A DNA stretch of 64,000 bases, taken from positions 15,447,927-15,511,926 of the forward strand of contig JANJXV010000024.1 of the NCBI GenBank assembly GCA_024803745.1, written 5' to 3'. This DNA is from Megascapheus bottae (taxonomy: Eukaryota; Chordata; Mammalia; Rodentia; Geomyidae). The notes beneath the pieces were generated by a model. That model saw only the letters and a list, made by a program, of their open reading frames with translations. It did not search any database and was not told where the DNA came from. Position numbers and translations under genes: made by a program. Each line of letters starts with the position of its first letter. Position 1 is the first letter of the stretch. Below, in pieces: positions 11,457-22,357 of this stretch.

Positions 11457-11544
11457 CTGATGTACCATAAATACCAGAAGACCGCCGAGACTTCGAGCCA
11501 GATGGAGAGGATTCCTTCATTCGATCAATCACATTTTCCGAAAG
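11457..11544 (-). CDS. CHCHD3: CHCHD3 (MIC19) exon 2
   Basis: Reading the minus strand, a pyrimidine-rich stretch ending TTTGCAG (acceptor AG at 11546-11545) is followed by 88 nt encoding LSENVIDRMKESSPSGSKS and then RRSSGIYGTS plus the first base of a further codon. The donor GTATTG starts at 11456. LSENVIDRMKESSPSGSKS directly follows KGIR in mammalian MIC19, so this exon joins exon 1 in phase 0 and leaves the next intron in phase 1. The segment belongs to the N-terminal MIC19/MIC25 family region that precedes the long helical part; the CHCH (twin CX9C) domain comes later and is not in the window. The end of the exon differs from the human SQRYSGAYGAS that I recall, which is within normal rodent divergence. 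The donor GTATTG is a weaker match than that of exon 1. The exon is too short and intron-bounded to stand out as an ORF. Confidence 0.95.
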
Positions 11545-12219
11545 CTGCAAAGCAACATTAAAATGAAATCAATGCTAAAAGAACAAAAAGAAAGCATCAT
11601 ACAATAGCATTCGACTTACTCAGTCAATATGTACAAAAAAAAAAAAAAGACCTGCAGAAATCAGGCAAACTCAAATAGCTATAAAAGTAAAAGCAAGTAA
11701 GAACTGTTCAAGACTATTTCGTCTAATGCACTGCTAATTGCTCATTACACCTCACTCTTCTCTTTATTTCATGTTGTGCAGTGATTTGTAATTTCAGAAA
11801 AATATGAGCCATAAGAACTACTCCAACTTTTGTCCCTTGACCCAACAAATTTATTTATGGATTGGTAGCCCTTAGCCCCTTCTTTTCTGTCAGTCCCTAG
11901 GAAGAGTTCCTCTCTTCCTTCTTTTTGTTGAGGACTAGCCATAGATCATTCTTTCAACAGATTTAATTAGGCACTAATTCCGTGCTAGGTACTGGACTGT
12001 GAATGTCAGGTGATCACATTGCTTAAAGTGAAATCAACAGACAACCGCTGGGTATTTAAAAGCAGGCCTGTGATGGAAGTCTACAGGAGCCTAATGGGCA
12101 GCGCACCAGCTGGGCTGTGCGGGAAGAGACGGGAGCTGAGGATCAGGAAGACGTCTTATGAGGGACAAAAGACAGAAATTAGGAAATTAGGAAGACAAAG
12201 AAATTATATTAAGAATTCA

Positions 12220-12441
12220 TGTGCCCAGTGGCTCACGCCTGTAACCCTTGCTACACAGGAGGCTGATATCTGAGAATATTGGTTCAAAGCCAGCCTGGGC
12301 AGTAACAACAGTGAGATTCTTATCTCCAATTAATTACTAGAAAACCGGAAGTGGGGCTGGGGCTCAAGGAGTAAGGCAGTAGCCTTGAGCTGAAGAGCTC
12401 AGGGACAACAGCCAGGCCCAGGGTTCAAGCCCCACCATTGG
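12220..12441 (+). mobile_element. B1-dID-type SINE
   Basis: GCCCAGTGGCTCACGCCTGT head, ID-like half ending GGGTTCAAGCCCCACC. The ORF at 12010-12273 runs into it by chance. Confidence 0.88.
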
Positions 12442-12574
12442 ATGTCTAAATAAGATCCCAAGGGGGAAGCTAGCAGCAGGCTGGGGGCTCTGGGATGAGC
12501 ACAGGCCTAGAGATTTGAGTCATCAGCAGGACAGCTACTACTATACCATAGATTTTTACTTTCCTGAGAGTACA

Positions 12575-12745
12575 TACCAGTACCTGATGCTTTCTTGTCT
12601 ACTGCCTTGTCTTTCACACTAGAAAGTTTCATGAAAGCAAGGATTATGCTGCCCTATTGTATATCCCTGAGACTCAAGAAGCCTGGTTAATAGAATACAT
12701 CTTAAACAACTAAAGGACATGAATGAATGAATGAATGAATGAAAA
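12575..12745 (+). repeat. L2/MIR-type 3' end with (GAAT)n
   Basis: TTTCATGAAAGCAAGGATTA, then the CCCTATTGTATATCC and ACTCAAGAAGCCTGG region, ending in GAATGAATGAATGAATGAA. This follows the layout of an L2 3' end. Confidence 0.55.
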
Positions 12746-13254
12746 AGAAAACTGAAGTGGGGCCATAACGAAAGAGGAAATGTAAAGGGAAGGTATTACA
12801 GTTCAAAATTTAAAAACACTTTAGTAAACTGCTTAAAGCGCTTGAGCCAGTTTCATGAGGACAATGAGAACTACTGAAGGGTTTGAAACAGGATGATGAC
12901 ATGACCAAATTTACATTTCAGGAAGATCACTCTGGCTACGGGAGACATAACAGATTGGAGAGGGATAAGAACAGAAGAAGGACCCTTGAAGGAGGCAAAA
13001 GGACCAATTAAGAAGCTATTAAGCATATGTCCACACAAAGATTTGCTCAGGGTGTTCAAAGCAGTATTATTCATAACAGCAAGAATACAAACAAACATCT
13101 ATCAAGCATTTATTTACACCAGAATATAGTTTAGCAGTAAAGAGGAATGAAATTCTAATACAAGCTACAAAATAGATGGGCCTAAAAACAAATTAAATGG
13201 AAATAGCCAAATACAGAAAGATTCCATCTGCAGGATTCCTTTTCCTTAGCTTTT

Positions 13255-13385
13255 GTGTATGTGTTTTGAGACAGGGTCTCACTATATACAGTCTAGGCTA
13301 GTTTCCAACTCACCAATCTCCTACCTTCATTTCCTGACTGTGGGGGATTACAGGTGTATATCATCACATCTACCTATATGGTTCC
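13255..13385 (-). mobile_element. B1 monomer
   Basis: Minus copy: TTTTGAGACAGGGTCTCACT, later GGGATTACAGGTGTATATCA. Diverged. Confidence 0.75.
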
Positions 13386-13537
13386 ATGTAGATGGAATGG
13401 GCAGAAAAGTTAACTCCATAAATATACTATATCACCTGAACATGTTATCAAATGTACTAGACAGCATACTATATTGCTACATATCCAATATGACTTATAT
13501 ACATATGCATAAAGCTGGCATATAAAGCCAGTTGATT

Positions 13538-13740
13538 AGAGTGTGGTCTAGTGGTAAAGTGCTCACTTAGCATGCACAAAGCCCTGGGTTCCATTCCTCA
13601 GTACTACATCCACAGAAAAAGGCAGAAGTGGCGCTGTGGCTCAAGTGGCAGAGCACTCGCCTTGAGCAAAAAGTGTCCAAGGATAGTGCCCAGGCCCTGA
13701 GATCAAACACCAGAACTGGCCAAAAAATAAACAAATAAAG
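13538..13740 (+). mobile_element. ID-type dimeric SINE with TSD
   Basis: Full copy. The flanks AAAGCCAGTTGATT (13524-13537) and AAAGCCAATTGATT (about 13738-13751) form the target duplication. Confidence 0.9.
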
Positions 13741-13759
13741 CCAATTGATTTATATGAAT

Positions 13760-13855
13760 CTTTTTTTTTCAGTAGTCCTGAGTTTTGAACTTAGGCCCTC
13801 ATGTTTGCTCAGCTGGCACTCAAGAAAGCCACTTGAGTCACCCCAACAGCCCCTT
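13760..13855 (-). mobile_element. ID-like SINE fragment
   Basis: Diverged minus fragment (AGTCCTGAGTTTTGAACTTAG, CCACTTGAGTCACCCC). Confidence 0.6.
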
Positions 13856-13899
13856 GGTTTTATCTAATTTTTATAGCTACTTAATGTTGTTATTTAAAT

Positions 13900-15660
13900 G
13901 TTTATATTTCAAGCCAATTTTTTTAAAAACTGCAACATTAAAAATATATTCTACTTAATCAGTCAGTTGGCTGTAAACCAAGTTATCTATAAATCTCCAC
14001 CTGTAATGGATACAGGCCACCTCCTAATACCATTTCATCTACTTCTCATCAAAATCCTTACCTTACTATTATCAACTGCCACTATGAAAAGTCCTTTCAG
14101 CTCCTAACATAGCCTCAAAAACATCACCACCACAGAGGGGGGTGGGGAAGCTACCCAGAATAGATGGAAAAGTATGTCTTCCTACTAACTATGGAACCCT
14201 AGAGGAATGACTTCACTGCTTTCATTTGAAAAATGAAAATACTCACCTCGAGGAATCATGAGGGCTATAGTTTATGCACCATCAATTATAATTGGCTACA
14301 CAGATATTTGGTGCCAGTATTACTCACACAGCTGTAGCCAAGGGGACTTTCAGATTTTTATTTCTTCTTGGTTCATTCTCACCACCTGAGCCTGAGCATG
14401 TACTCTCTCCTCGCTCCATGGAGTATGGGGACTTGGCCGGTAGCTATGGCTGGCGGCAGCTACATAAGTCCTGTGAGGTTATGGAAGATGCTATCCTCTT
14501 TGAGTAATAAACATGGACTGTCTCCTTCAACCTATCACTAAAATGTTCTCACTTCTCGTCTGATTTTGTGGCTTCTCTGATGCATCAGAATTTTTACTGC
14601 CACTTCTGAGTATCAATCAAAACATTTCACAGTCAGTAGTTAAATGTAGTTCAATAAATTTCTCAACAGTGATTCTGTGCTATCATTCTGTGCTGGAAAT
14701 TCATGTTGCCTGAGCTGAGCCAGTCTTTGCTGGCAGTAAGAAGTTCAAGCCTGCACATGCCAATGATCTCCACTGGGGACAGGGGACACTTTCTTGGGAG
14801 ACAGCTGGCAACATTTAGAGAGGAAATCAGAGTAATAAATAAAATCTGTAGCTGCAGCTCCTCTGTATGACAAAAACTAATCCACAAAGGGGGAGAGAGG
14901 GATGTCAACATTTAAGAGCTGGAGAGGCAGCCCCTGGGAAGAGGCAACTAACTACCAGGAAAACACATTATTCCTTAAACACAGCACTTCTTTCATGAAA
15001 GCTTTTTCCCCACATTTGCAACACCTGCTTTTCCAGCCATCTCTCTACATCAAGACAAATACCAAATGCAATTTATAAAAATTAGTAATATTAAATAGTG
15101 AAATACCTCATACACATACTGATGTAAAAAGAATTACAATCAGAGGCCCATGAAGTGTCCACAGCCTCATTCTTCAACTATGGGCTTATACTGCATTGCT
15201 TGGGGCAGAGTCCATAGCTTGGATTCACAAAGTTCTGAGTGCCCAAAGTTAATAGCCAGTTTCATTATTACGAGAGGTATATTCGTGTGATCATCCAGTC
15301 ATCCCATTCATCTCTTCCCACCTACTTGGGTCTCACTCAAACTTAGCACAAACATGCCACCCCTAGATGCTGAATCCAGTATATTCTCAGACAGGAGACT
15401 AGATGAGAAGGACAAAAATAAAGGACAGGGGGAACAAAAGGGATTCCTTTGAAGTTGCCCTGCTCAGCATTGAAGCCAGGAACCATGAGATAAGAATCAA
15501 ATCAGACACCCAGTCCAACAAGCTCTCCAATCTTCTTCCAGGTATATTTTAACAAGCTGATAAAAGAACTCTGATCTATTTCAATCCCTAGATCTTTCTT
15601 CTCCATAGGAATCTGTCGATATAGGCTTCCTTTTCAATTACCCTTGTAAGAAATCGGCTC
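13900..15660. other. Intron 1, no clear feature; possible LTR-like patch
   Basis: Mostly unique-looking sequence. At 14290-14520 a stretch ends with TCTTTGAGTAATAAACATGG, which has a polyadenylation hexamer and an LTR-like look, but I cannot assign it. The 71-codon frame across it (14292-14507) has no similarity I recognise. Confidence 0.4.
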
Positions 15661-15920
15661 TAGCCAGGCATCAGTGCCTCACACCTATAATCAGAGCTAC
15701 TCAGGAGGCTGAGACCTAGAGAATCATAATTTGAATCCAGCCTGGGCAGAAAAACCTGCAAGGTCCCATCTTCAATTAACCAGCAAAATCCGTGAGAGAT
15801 GTGGTTCAAGTGATAGAGGGCCAATGTGAGCAAGAGAGCCAAGCAATCCTATTAAGCCAAAGCCAAAACATGAGACCCGGAGTTCAAGCCCCAGTACCAG
15901 TTTAAAAAAAAAAAAAAAAG
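15661..15920 (+). mobile_element. B1-dID-type SINE
   Basis: TAGCCAGGCATCAGTGCCTC head to AGTACCAGTTT plus A-tail. The flanks AAGAAATCGGCTC and AAGGAATAGGCTC look like the target duplication. Confidence 0.85.
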
Positions 15921-16744
15921 GAATAGGCTCCCAAAAAAGGAACAGGTTCCCAAAACTGCCATTATTATTTGGGAGAAATTATACCCATGAACTTAAGGAC
16001 ATAGGGTGCTGCAGGGAATATATACAGACACAGACACATAATTATAAAATAAATAATTCATAGCTTATGTTTATAGTTTGTCACAATGTTCCTTTGCATT
16101 TGTTATTAGCAGATAAAACACAAACCTCTGTCTTTTCTAGACTTTCAAAGCTAGAGAGAGTAGTCTGCTCAAGAGATTCACAGAATCTAAAGTTACAAGA
16201 ACCAAATCAACCATTAGTTACGTGAATTACTTCTACAACACTCACAGCAACTGACAGAATGAATCTGTAGTCTCTGCTAACATACTTTCTCCAGACTCTT
16301 CCTTAACACCCCACAGGAGTTATTTCCTTCATTGAGGAATTCACAATTGCCAATACCTCCCAACGCATGAGGTGTATTTCATGAAAACATTCATGCCACC
16401 ACACTGGCTCCTGTGAATTTTAACTTGCAACTTCAAACCAGATGCAGAGACCCATCTATGCCTGGAAACCACGATAACTAATACTTTGAAAATGATACTC
16501 ATTGAAGTTGACATTTGCTGTAGAAGAGTTCACTCACAGCTTTGATGTTTAAGATAAACTTGTGAGATTGGGTGCTAAGTATACCTTCCAAGCAGGCACA
16601 GCAGGTGGTCACAAAAATTCTATTAAGCACATGTACTATGAGTAATCAAAATGTTCAGTCCATCATTAGAAACTTATGGTAGACTTGCTAGAGAAAAATA
16701 AACCTTTCTGCCAATGCAGGAGTGGTTTTGAACTTGAAGTTGAA

Positions 16745-16880
16745 ATCAGGTGTATCAACACCAAGTATAGAGCACATCTGAAATCCTAGCACTCAGAAGA
16801 CCCAGGCAGTTGTTTGAGGCCAGCCCAGACTACACAGAAAAACCCTATTGTGAAACACCAATAAATAAATAAATAGCTAG
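16745..16880 (+). mobile_element. B1 monomer with (AAAT)n tail
   Basis: Diverged B1 body (GAAATCCTAGCACTCAGAAG, GAGGCCAGCCCAGACTACAC) ending CAATAAATAAATAAAT. Confidence 0.75.
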
Positions 16881-17127
16881 CAAACAAACAAATATGGAAA
16901 GGGGGGGCAAAATATTTTTTAAAAGACCTTGTAAATATTGTGAAACTAGGGCCTGACAGGTGAAAAGCCTATCCTTAAGCTTAACACTGAAAGTAGGTTC
17001 ACTAATTGCTAACTGTTAAGGACTTCCCCAAGAAAAACATAACCTAATAATAATCTTGGCCTAGTTACTCAAAGCTTTATGTTGCTCACTAAGTGGTATT
17101 TTTTCCACTCAAAGATAAATGAACATG

Positions 17128-17340
17128 AAGGCAAGCATCCGTGGCTCCAGAGTATAACTCTAATTTTTCAGGAGGCTGAGGTTTTGAGATTGGAGTCAGA
17201 GCAGAAAAGTCCATGAAACTTTTATCTCCAAAATAACCAGCAAAGAGCAGAACTGGAATTGCATATCAAATAGTACAGCAGAAGCCAAGCAAGCAAGAAC
17301 CTCAGTATTGGAAAAATCAAAAGAAAGGAAGAAAAGGGGA
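17128..17340 (+). mobile_element. Diverged B1-dID-type SINE
   Basis: B1-like head with GGAGGCTGAGGTTTTGAGAT, a link typical of these composites (ATCTCCAAAATAACCAGCAA), an ID-like end and a GA-rich tail. Confidence 0.65.
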
Positions 17341-18084
17341 AGGGAGGCATATGAGAGAAAGAGAGACTAGTATTCTTAATGAAACAAGAAGTGGTCTTCC
17401 AGCAGTGACTGTTAAACTGTTGTTATGACCTGGCACCTGATGGCCTAAATGTTAGAAAATTGATCAAAGTTGAAAATTTTTGTTCAAATGGGACTTTGCA
17501 ATTCAAAAGTGAACCTCGGGCCTCATCAGCACTGTCTTAATAAACTGAGCTAAAAACCATGCTTTGCTTACATACTGAGAATGCTATTCGCAAGGAGAAA
17601 TAAAATGATCACTTCAAGCCAAGAAAAATATAAAAATTAACTGAAAGGAATCTACAAAAACAAACAGAACAACAACAAAAAAAAAAACTAGACAAAAGTT
17701 CCACAGGAATAAGGCAGTACCCAGAATTCCCCTCTCATTTCCCATCTAAACCCTGATATACATGTAGTGCAATTATGATGTGACTCTTAGGTAACCACTT
17801 AAAGGCCATGTACATTTATGCATCCATTCTCTTGAACAGCTTTAACAGGTGCTTATGTATAAATGCTGCCATTCAAACATACTTACATGCATGTCAAGTT
17901 CTCATCAATGTGCATTAATCAGATACACTAAATGAGAAACAGTACTGAAAGAGTAACACTACTACTGAAAAGTAAAGCTTTGATCCAAACCCAGGTCAGT
18001 TTACTTCCAAATCACACACATTTTTTACACTGTCATTTTTCAAAGACTTAAGGGTTTCCAAAGTGAAAGGAATTCTAGAAATGG

Positions 18085-18270
18085 CTACCCTTTATTAAAA
18101 ATCTGTGAGTTATCAGATACTTTATACACTTTCATCATCTTACTCTGACTAATCAAAGGAATTGAATATTCCTCTTTATGGATAAGAATATATCATCAGG
18201 AAAGCAATTTGTTGAAGATCACAGACTAAATTCTTAGATTAAAACTGAAGGTTTACTTAAATTCAGGTTG
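18085..18270 (-). repeat. MIR-like relic
   Basis: A run of short matches to the complement of a MIR core, in order: TATCAGATACTTTATACACT, CCTCTTTATGGATAAG, AAGATCACAGACTAA. Weak. Confidence 0.45.
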
Positions 18271-19732
18271 ACATTCATTTGACCATGATCTCCAGGAAAT
18301 TATGACCTCCAACTGCTCACAACTCAACAGCATGCCATTCTTAGAGGAAACTTCACTAGATTAAGTGTGACTACACAAAAGTTATAGTGTCACTGGGCTC
18401 ACAACTGGAAAAGATCAAAGACTTGAGAAGTGTTCTAATCTCCACCATTTTTCAGAGGGCAAAAATGAAAATCAGGGAGGTTGTAAATCATGCTTGGAAA
18501 AGGATTTGAAGGAAAGAAGAGTGCAAGGGTAATCTAGGTGAAGAAAAGCACAAGCCAAAATGAAAGCAGTGTTAAACATTATCTACCCCATATATAAGGT
18601 ATATCCAATAAAGGGGGGAAAAAAATGAAAGCTTTTAAATAGAAAAAATGTACCTAAAATGTATGTACAAGAATGGGGGGGGAAGTTTCTATCAAATTGC
18701 TTGGCTAAAGGATACAGTTTCTTTTCTTTAAAAGAATAAGATCTTTTCTAAAACGTTGTCATTTTATTCATTATGTATTATTGTCTGGCTTCCCCTACTC
18801 ACCCTTTGCTGGGGTCCAAAATCTCTTTTCATTGACTGGCTGTCATCACCAAACCAAAGCATAAGAACATGGATCTATATGTTTTCTAACCATTATCTCT
18901 CCCCAAACCTACTTTTTTTTTCTTTTTTATGCCTTTTCACCTTCCAGTGGGGAAGGCAATACTTTTTAATCTATGCATAAAACTTAGGAGCTTATAGTCA
19001 TTTTCATTTTACTCCAAGGAGTACTAATGAAACCACAATATAGCAAAGCATGTAATGTGTTATTTTAGTACAAAATATACTCCTGTGGTTTATGAATACA
19101 ATATATAGAGAAATAAATGCTGGTCATGGACCAAAAATTGAGTTCAACAGTCTTGGGTTTCTATAAAGAAAACTTTAATAAATTCTTTCCAAGGTCACAA
19201 TTTCAGAAGAAAGTTTGTAAACACTTTAAATATTGAAAAGTTTTATTTCCTAATAACAAACACTGCAAAGAGTTTTACAGTTACCAACACTGGCTGTGTA
19301 CTAACAGAAGAGGGGGAGGAGAAATGTAGTTATGAAACTTCTTTGAAGTCATAATGCTTTTATTTACTACGTTCAGACATCAAACTTCCAAAAAATGTGC
19401 AGCTCCAAATTCAGGTGCAGCGGGGAGAGCGTGTTAATAAAGTTAGTGCTGGTACACTGACACCCTACAGGAAAAAAAAAATCAAGTTTCCAGTTTATGT
19501 ATCCAGTACATGCACAGAAGGTATAAAGGTATTCTCTACAAACGTCTCAGTCAGAGCTATCACTTCAACTAAGCCTGAGGAACTGCACAGCTAAGTCGGC
19601 CCCTAGTCAAGCTGGCAGAGCAGAGGCCTGTAGTAACTGGGCCTAGTCCAACAGGAGCAGCCTGGGGAAAAAAAGGAGATATCAGGTGAAAGTGAAGAAG
19701 CAGCCCAAAGCCAGCCAGGTGGGCTAGAAAAG
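18271..19732. other. Intron 1, no recognised feature
   Basis: AT-rich, apparently unique sequence between the MIR relic and the (GT)n tract. The frames at 18756-18980 and 19397-19594 resemble nothing known to me. Confidence 0.5.
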
Positions 19733-19778
19733 TGTGCGTGTGCGTGTGTGCGTGTGTGTGTGCGTGTGTGCACGCGCA
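19733..19778. repeat. (GT)n with GC interruptions
   Basis: Alternating GTGTGCGTGT purine-pyrimidine sequence in CHCHD3 intron 1, roughly 430 bp downstream of the exon 1 donor. The interruptions keep purine-pyrimidine alternation, which favours Z-DNA. Confidence 0.9.
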
Positions 19779-19899
19779 GGGGGCAGGGGTAGTATCCAGA
19801 ATGACACAGGGTACATAAATGAAGAAGTCACAGGGACGGTGAAAAGCAGGGTCTGGGTCTCGACCACAGAAAGCTCAAGACAAAACCCATTCCACGGCG

Positions 19900-20480
19900 A
19901 GCGAGGATAAGGCAGGGGTTCGCAGTCATGTCCTGCAACTAGTGATCGGTGAAGCCTAGACGGGGGCGGGGGGGGGTCTCTGCGGCCGCCACGCACCCTG
20001 GCACCCCACCCGACTCGCCCCCGAGCCCGGGGCAAACCACTCTCTGTGAATGAATGCTCCAAGTCTGGAAACTCCACAAGTCTCCCCCGAGAGACCCAGG
20101 GTTCCGGCGGGACGGAGCCAGTGTGGGCCCGCGGTGGGGAGTATCGGGGCGCGGGGTCCCCCGTCCGAGGGCTGGCCTCCGTCCACCCCACCCCCACCCC
20201 ACCACTCACCCGGATGCCCTTCACCACCGTGATGTTCTCATTCTCGTCCGCCTCGAAGGTGACCCGGCGGGTGCTGGAGGCCCCGCCCATGGCTCCCGCT
20301 TGGGTCCCCGCAGTCTCGGCGAGGACTCACGCGCAGGCAGGATCCCACGCGCACACCCGCGCGTGGAGACGCCGGGACACTTCCTCCGCCCTGTGGGTGC
20401 AAGGCCACGACCCCAAGAAGCAAGGAGACAGCGCGGGCCCCGGGGTTCCCGCCTCCTCCGGTCACGTGCTATCGCTAAGC
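19900..20480. promoter_or_regulatory. CpG island over CHCHD3 exon 1
   Basis: This is the only clearly CpG-rich, GC-rich stretch in the window; everything else is AT-rich and CpG-poor. It covers exon 1, the start of intron 1 and the proximal 5' region. It generates several long spurious ORFs on both strands. Limits are estimated by eye. Confidence 0.85.
20210..20290 (-). CDS. CHCHD3: CHCHD3 (MIC19) exon 1, coding part
   Basis: On the minus strand the ATG at 20290-20288 opens 27 codons that begin MGGASSTRRVTFEADENENI and end KGIR. This matches the N terminus of MIC19/CHCHD3, a MICOS subunit that sits on the intermembrane-space face of the mitochondrial inner membrane, binds Mic60 and maintains cristae junctions. 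Gly2 in the MGGxxS context is the known N-myristoylation site of the family. The exon ends at 20210 after a complete CGG codon and is followed by the consensus donor GTGAGT (20209-20204), so the intron is phase 0. This phase fits exon 2 at 11544. The open frame continues about 160 codons past the donor, but that part is low-complexity intron. The start lies in a CpG island, and no in-frame upstream ATG with better family similarity is seen. A retrocopy is excluded by the splice sites. Identification rests on my memory of the family sequence. Confidence 0.96.
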
Positions 20481-20611
20481 CACCTGGGGATGGTTGAAAA
20501 GGGGAAAGTCCTGCCTCTCCTAGATTAGGACGTTCTGATTGGCTGTCTTGGACCCGGATGCTATGGCAACAGGCGGTGGTTGACAGGGTTTCCGGAGGCC
20601 CTAAGTGTAGT

Positions 20612-20623
20612 GGGAATTGTAGT
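20612..20623 (-). promoter_or_regulatory. ZNF143/STAF-like site 1
   Basis: The plus strand reads GGGAATTGTAGT, so the minus strand reads ACTACAATTCCC. This is the core of the ZNF143/STAF (SBS2) element common in housekeeping promoters. It lies about 320 bp upstream of the ATG. The match is by motif only. Confidence 0.65.
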
Positions 20624-20685
20624 CTGGATCTGGCCCGATGAGTTCCGGGGCATTCTCCTTTTACTCTGGCGTCCTAAAGCAGCAG

Positions 20686-20705
20686 GGCATTCTGGGAGTT
20701 GTGGT
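20686..20705 (-). promoter_or_regulatory. ZNF143/STAF-like site 2
   Basis: The minus strand reads ACCACAACTCCCAGAATGCC, a nearly complete extended ZNF143 site (ACTACAAYTCCCAGMATGC form). It is about 65 bp distal to site 1 and in the same orientation. Confidence 0.7.
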
Positions 20706-20772
20706 CGTGAAGCGTGGAAAGGCTTCTAACTCCACAGCCTTCAAAAAAGTTCAAGACTCAAGAAAAGAAATG

Positions 20773-20910
20773 CGGGAGGGGGGGGGGGAGGGGTAAGGGG
20801 TACCAAGACATGTGAAAGGGTATCAATGTATGTGAATTAATGCACCTTCTATCTGGTGAATATCATGTAACCCTTTTATTAATTACAATAAAAAATAAAA
20901 TTAAAAAAAA
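20773..20910 (+). mobile_element. Very short L1 3' end with perfect TSD
   Basis: Contains only the L1 3' UTR (AAAGGGTATCAATGTATGTG through TAATTACAATAAAAAATAAA and the A-tail), the same sequence as at 41150-41249. The duplication AAGAAAAGAAATG lies at 20760-20772 and 20911-20923. A G-run (20775-20790) opens the copy. It is inserted in an older L1 fragment and sits directly distal to the CHCHD3 promoter elements. Confidence 0.9.
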
Positions 20911-21016
20911 AAGAAAAGAAATGTAAATCAAAGCAACTCTAAGATTCCACCTCACTCCAGTGAGAATGGCCATAATCAGGAAATCTAATAACAACCGATG
21001 CTCCAGGGGATGTGGC
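20911..21016 (+). mobile_element. Older L1 ORF2 fragment
   Basis: Matches ORF2 around the residues IKTTLRF to NNRCW (AATGTAAATCAAAGCAACTC and following), as in the copies near 10260 and 39100. It forms the target of the short L1 insertion. Confidence 0.8.
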
Positions 21017-21449
21017 CTCACTTTTGTTATTTCTTATCCATCATTTGTTGATGTAATTCATGAATTCAGAACACACAGAGGAGTGACAATTGAAAATATG
21101 TAGTTACTAAATTATTAATTTACATGAAGTTTATGTCTGTCTAAATAGCAGGTTTTATAAATTAAATTATATTTCTCCTTTTTTTCCTTCCTTCTTTCTT
21201 TCATCCTTCCTTTCTTTCACTCAGGATATCTTTGTAAGGATATAGCAAATACCGAATGTTATACTGAAAGGTATTGTAATTTTAAATATTAACTAGATTG
21301 ATATTAATTTTAATAATTTATGTTATATCTTAAGACAAATTATACTAAAACAATCTCAAAATTTTGCAGGATATGTATTATATTTTATTTTTATGACACT
21401 GTTTATTTCTTCAAATATAAGAAATTACACATAAAAAAAAGAAGTTCAA

Positions 21450-21765
21450 GACTTTAGCCGGGTGGCTCACGCCTGAGGAGGTGAGGGGGGGAGGGGGAGG
21501 GAAGAGGGAGAGGGAGGGAAGAGGGAGAAAAACATGAGAAGGATTATCAATGTTCAAGAAATAATGTACCAGCCCAGCACAGTGCCTCACGCCTGTAATC
21601 CTAGCTACTCTGGAGGCTGAGATCTGAGGATCTAGGTTCAAAGCCAGCCAGAGACTCTTCTCTCCAATTAACCACTAGGAAAAACGGGAAATGGGACTGT
21701 GCTGCCTGGAGCTGAAGAGCTCAGGGACAGCGGCACAGGCCCAGAAAGTTCAAGACTGAAGTTAA
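21450..21765 (+). mobile_element. Composite SINE with purine-rich insert
   Basis: A short B1 head (TTAGCCGGGTGGCTCACGCC), then G/A-rich sequence 21484-21530, a linker ending AATAATGTACCAGCCC, and a full B1-dID unit to about 21765. The linker also occurs inverted at 22673-22745 next to another SINE. Confidence 0.8.
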
Positions 21766-22357
21766 CATGGAAGACATACCCCTAGTCACCTCATGCCTGT
21801 ATCCCCATATATAAATCCTTGACACCAAGCAATCTCCTCACGTTACTTACCTCAGTTCTTAAAGCATAATTTTAAATATTGTCATTTTCAAATCTACATA
21901 TGAGAAAACTCAAGGGGAAAAAAAGGAATTGCAGCAAGCCTACAGGTCATGCATTTGTAGCTACTTCCACTTCGCTTACATAAAGAGATCAAGACATGGT
22001 GAAGCAAAGAAAAGGTAAGTGATTGCCAAAGATGCCATAAGTTAATGAAGAATTAAAGTACATTAAACGGAGTAAAGATGACCTATTTTGGAAAGCTTCC
22101 TGCACCATATTTCACATTTATAAGACCCAAATAAGCTTAAGGTTTTCTATGGACATAGTTCATCTTATTTTGTTAAATACCCTGTTTATTAAGTGTTTTG
22201 CTATATAATCTGAGACTTACAAAGGCAGGAAAATTTCCTTTAGAAACTGAATGAATGGAGACTGCAAGTGCAGACCACTAATAGCATGAGCAAGGTCCTG
22301 GATTCAATCACAGTATGAAAGAAAAAAAGAAATGAAGGGAATGATAACAATATTTTT

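Larger units (their letters stand above)
11545..20209 (-). other. CHCHD3: CHCHD3 intron 1 (complete, about 8.7 kb)
   Basis: This is bounded by GTGAGT at 20209 and TTTGCAG ending at 11545. It holds at least six SINEs, an L2/MIR 3' end, a MIR relic and a (GT)n tract, all listed separately. I saw no other sequence in it that looks like an exon on either strand. Confidence 0.9.
20291..20720 (-). promoter_or_regulatory. CHCHD3 promoter / 5' UTR region
   Basis: This sequence lies immediately upstream of the CHCHD3 ATG. It is GC-rich near the gene and has no TATA box. Visible elements are GTCACGTG (20461-20468, E-box of USF/MYC type), GATTGGCT (20537-20544, CCAAT box on the minus strand), TTCCGG ETS-type cores near 20591 and 20643, and two ZNF143/STAF-like sites (listed separately). 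The transcription start cannot be placed exactly. The distal side is closed by L1 sequence that begins at about 20773. Confidence 0.8.

Noticed and set aside
19724..20290. 188-codon minus frame that begins with the MIC19 N terminus
   Set aside because: Only the first 27 codons are exon. A consensus GTGAGT donor follows, the rest is GC-rich intron ending in a GT array, and the true continuation is found at 11544.
20046..20528. Overlapping 147- and 160-codon plus frames across the CpG island
   Set aside because: Two different frames are open at once because stop codons are rare in GC-rich DNA. They are antisense to exon 1 and the 5' UTR and show no family similarity.
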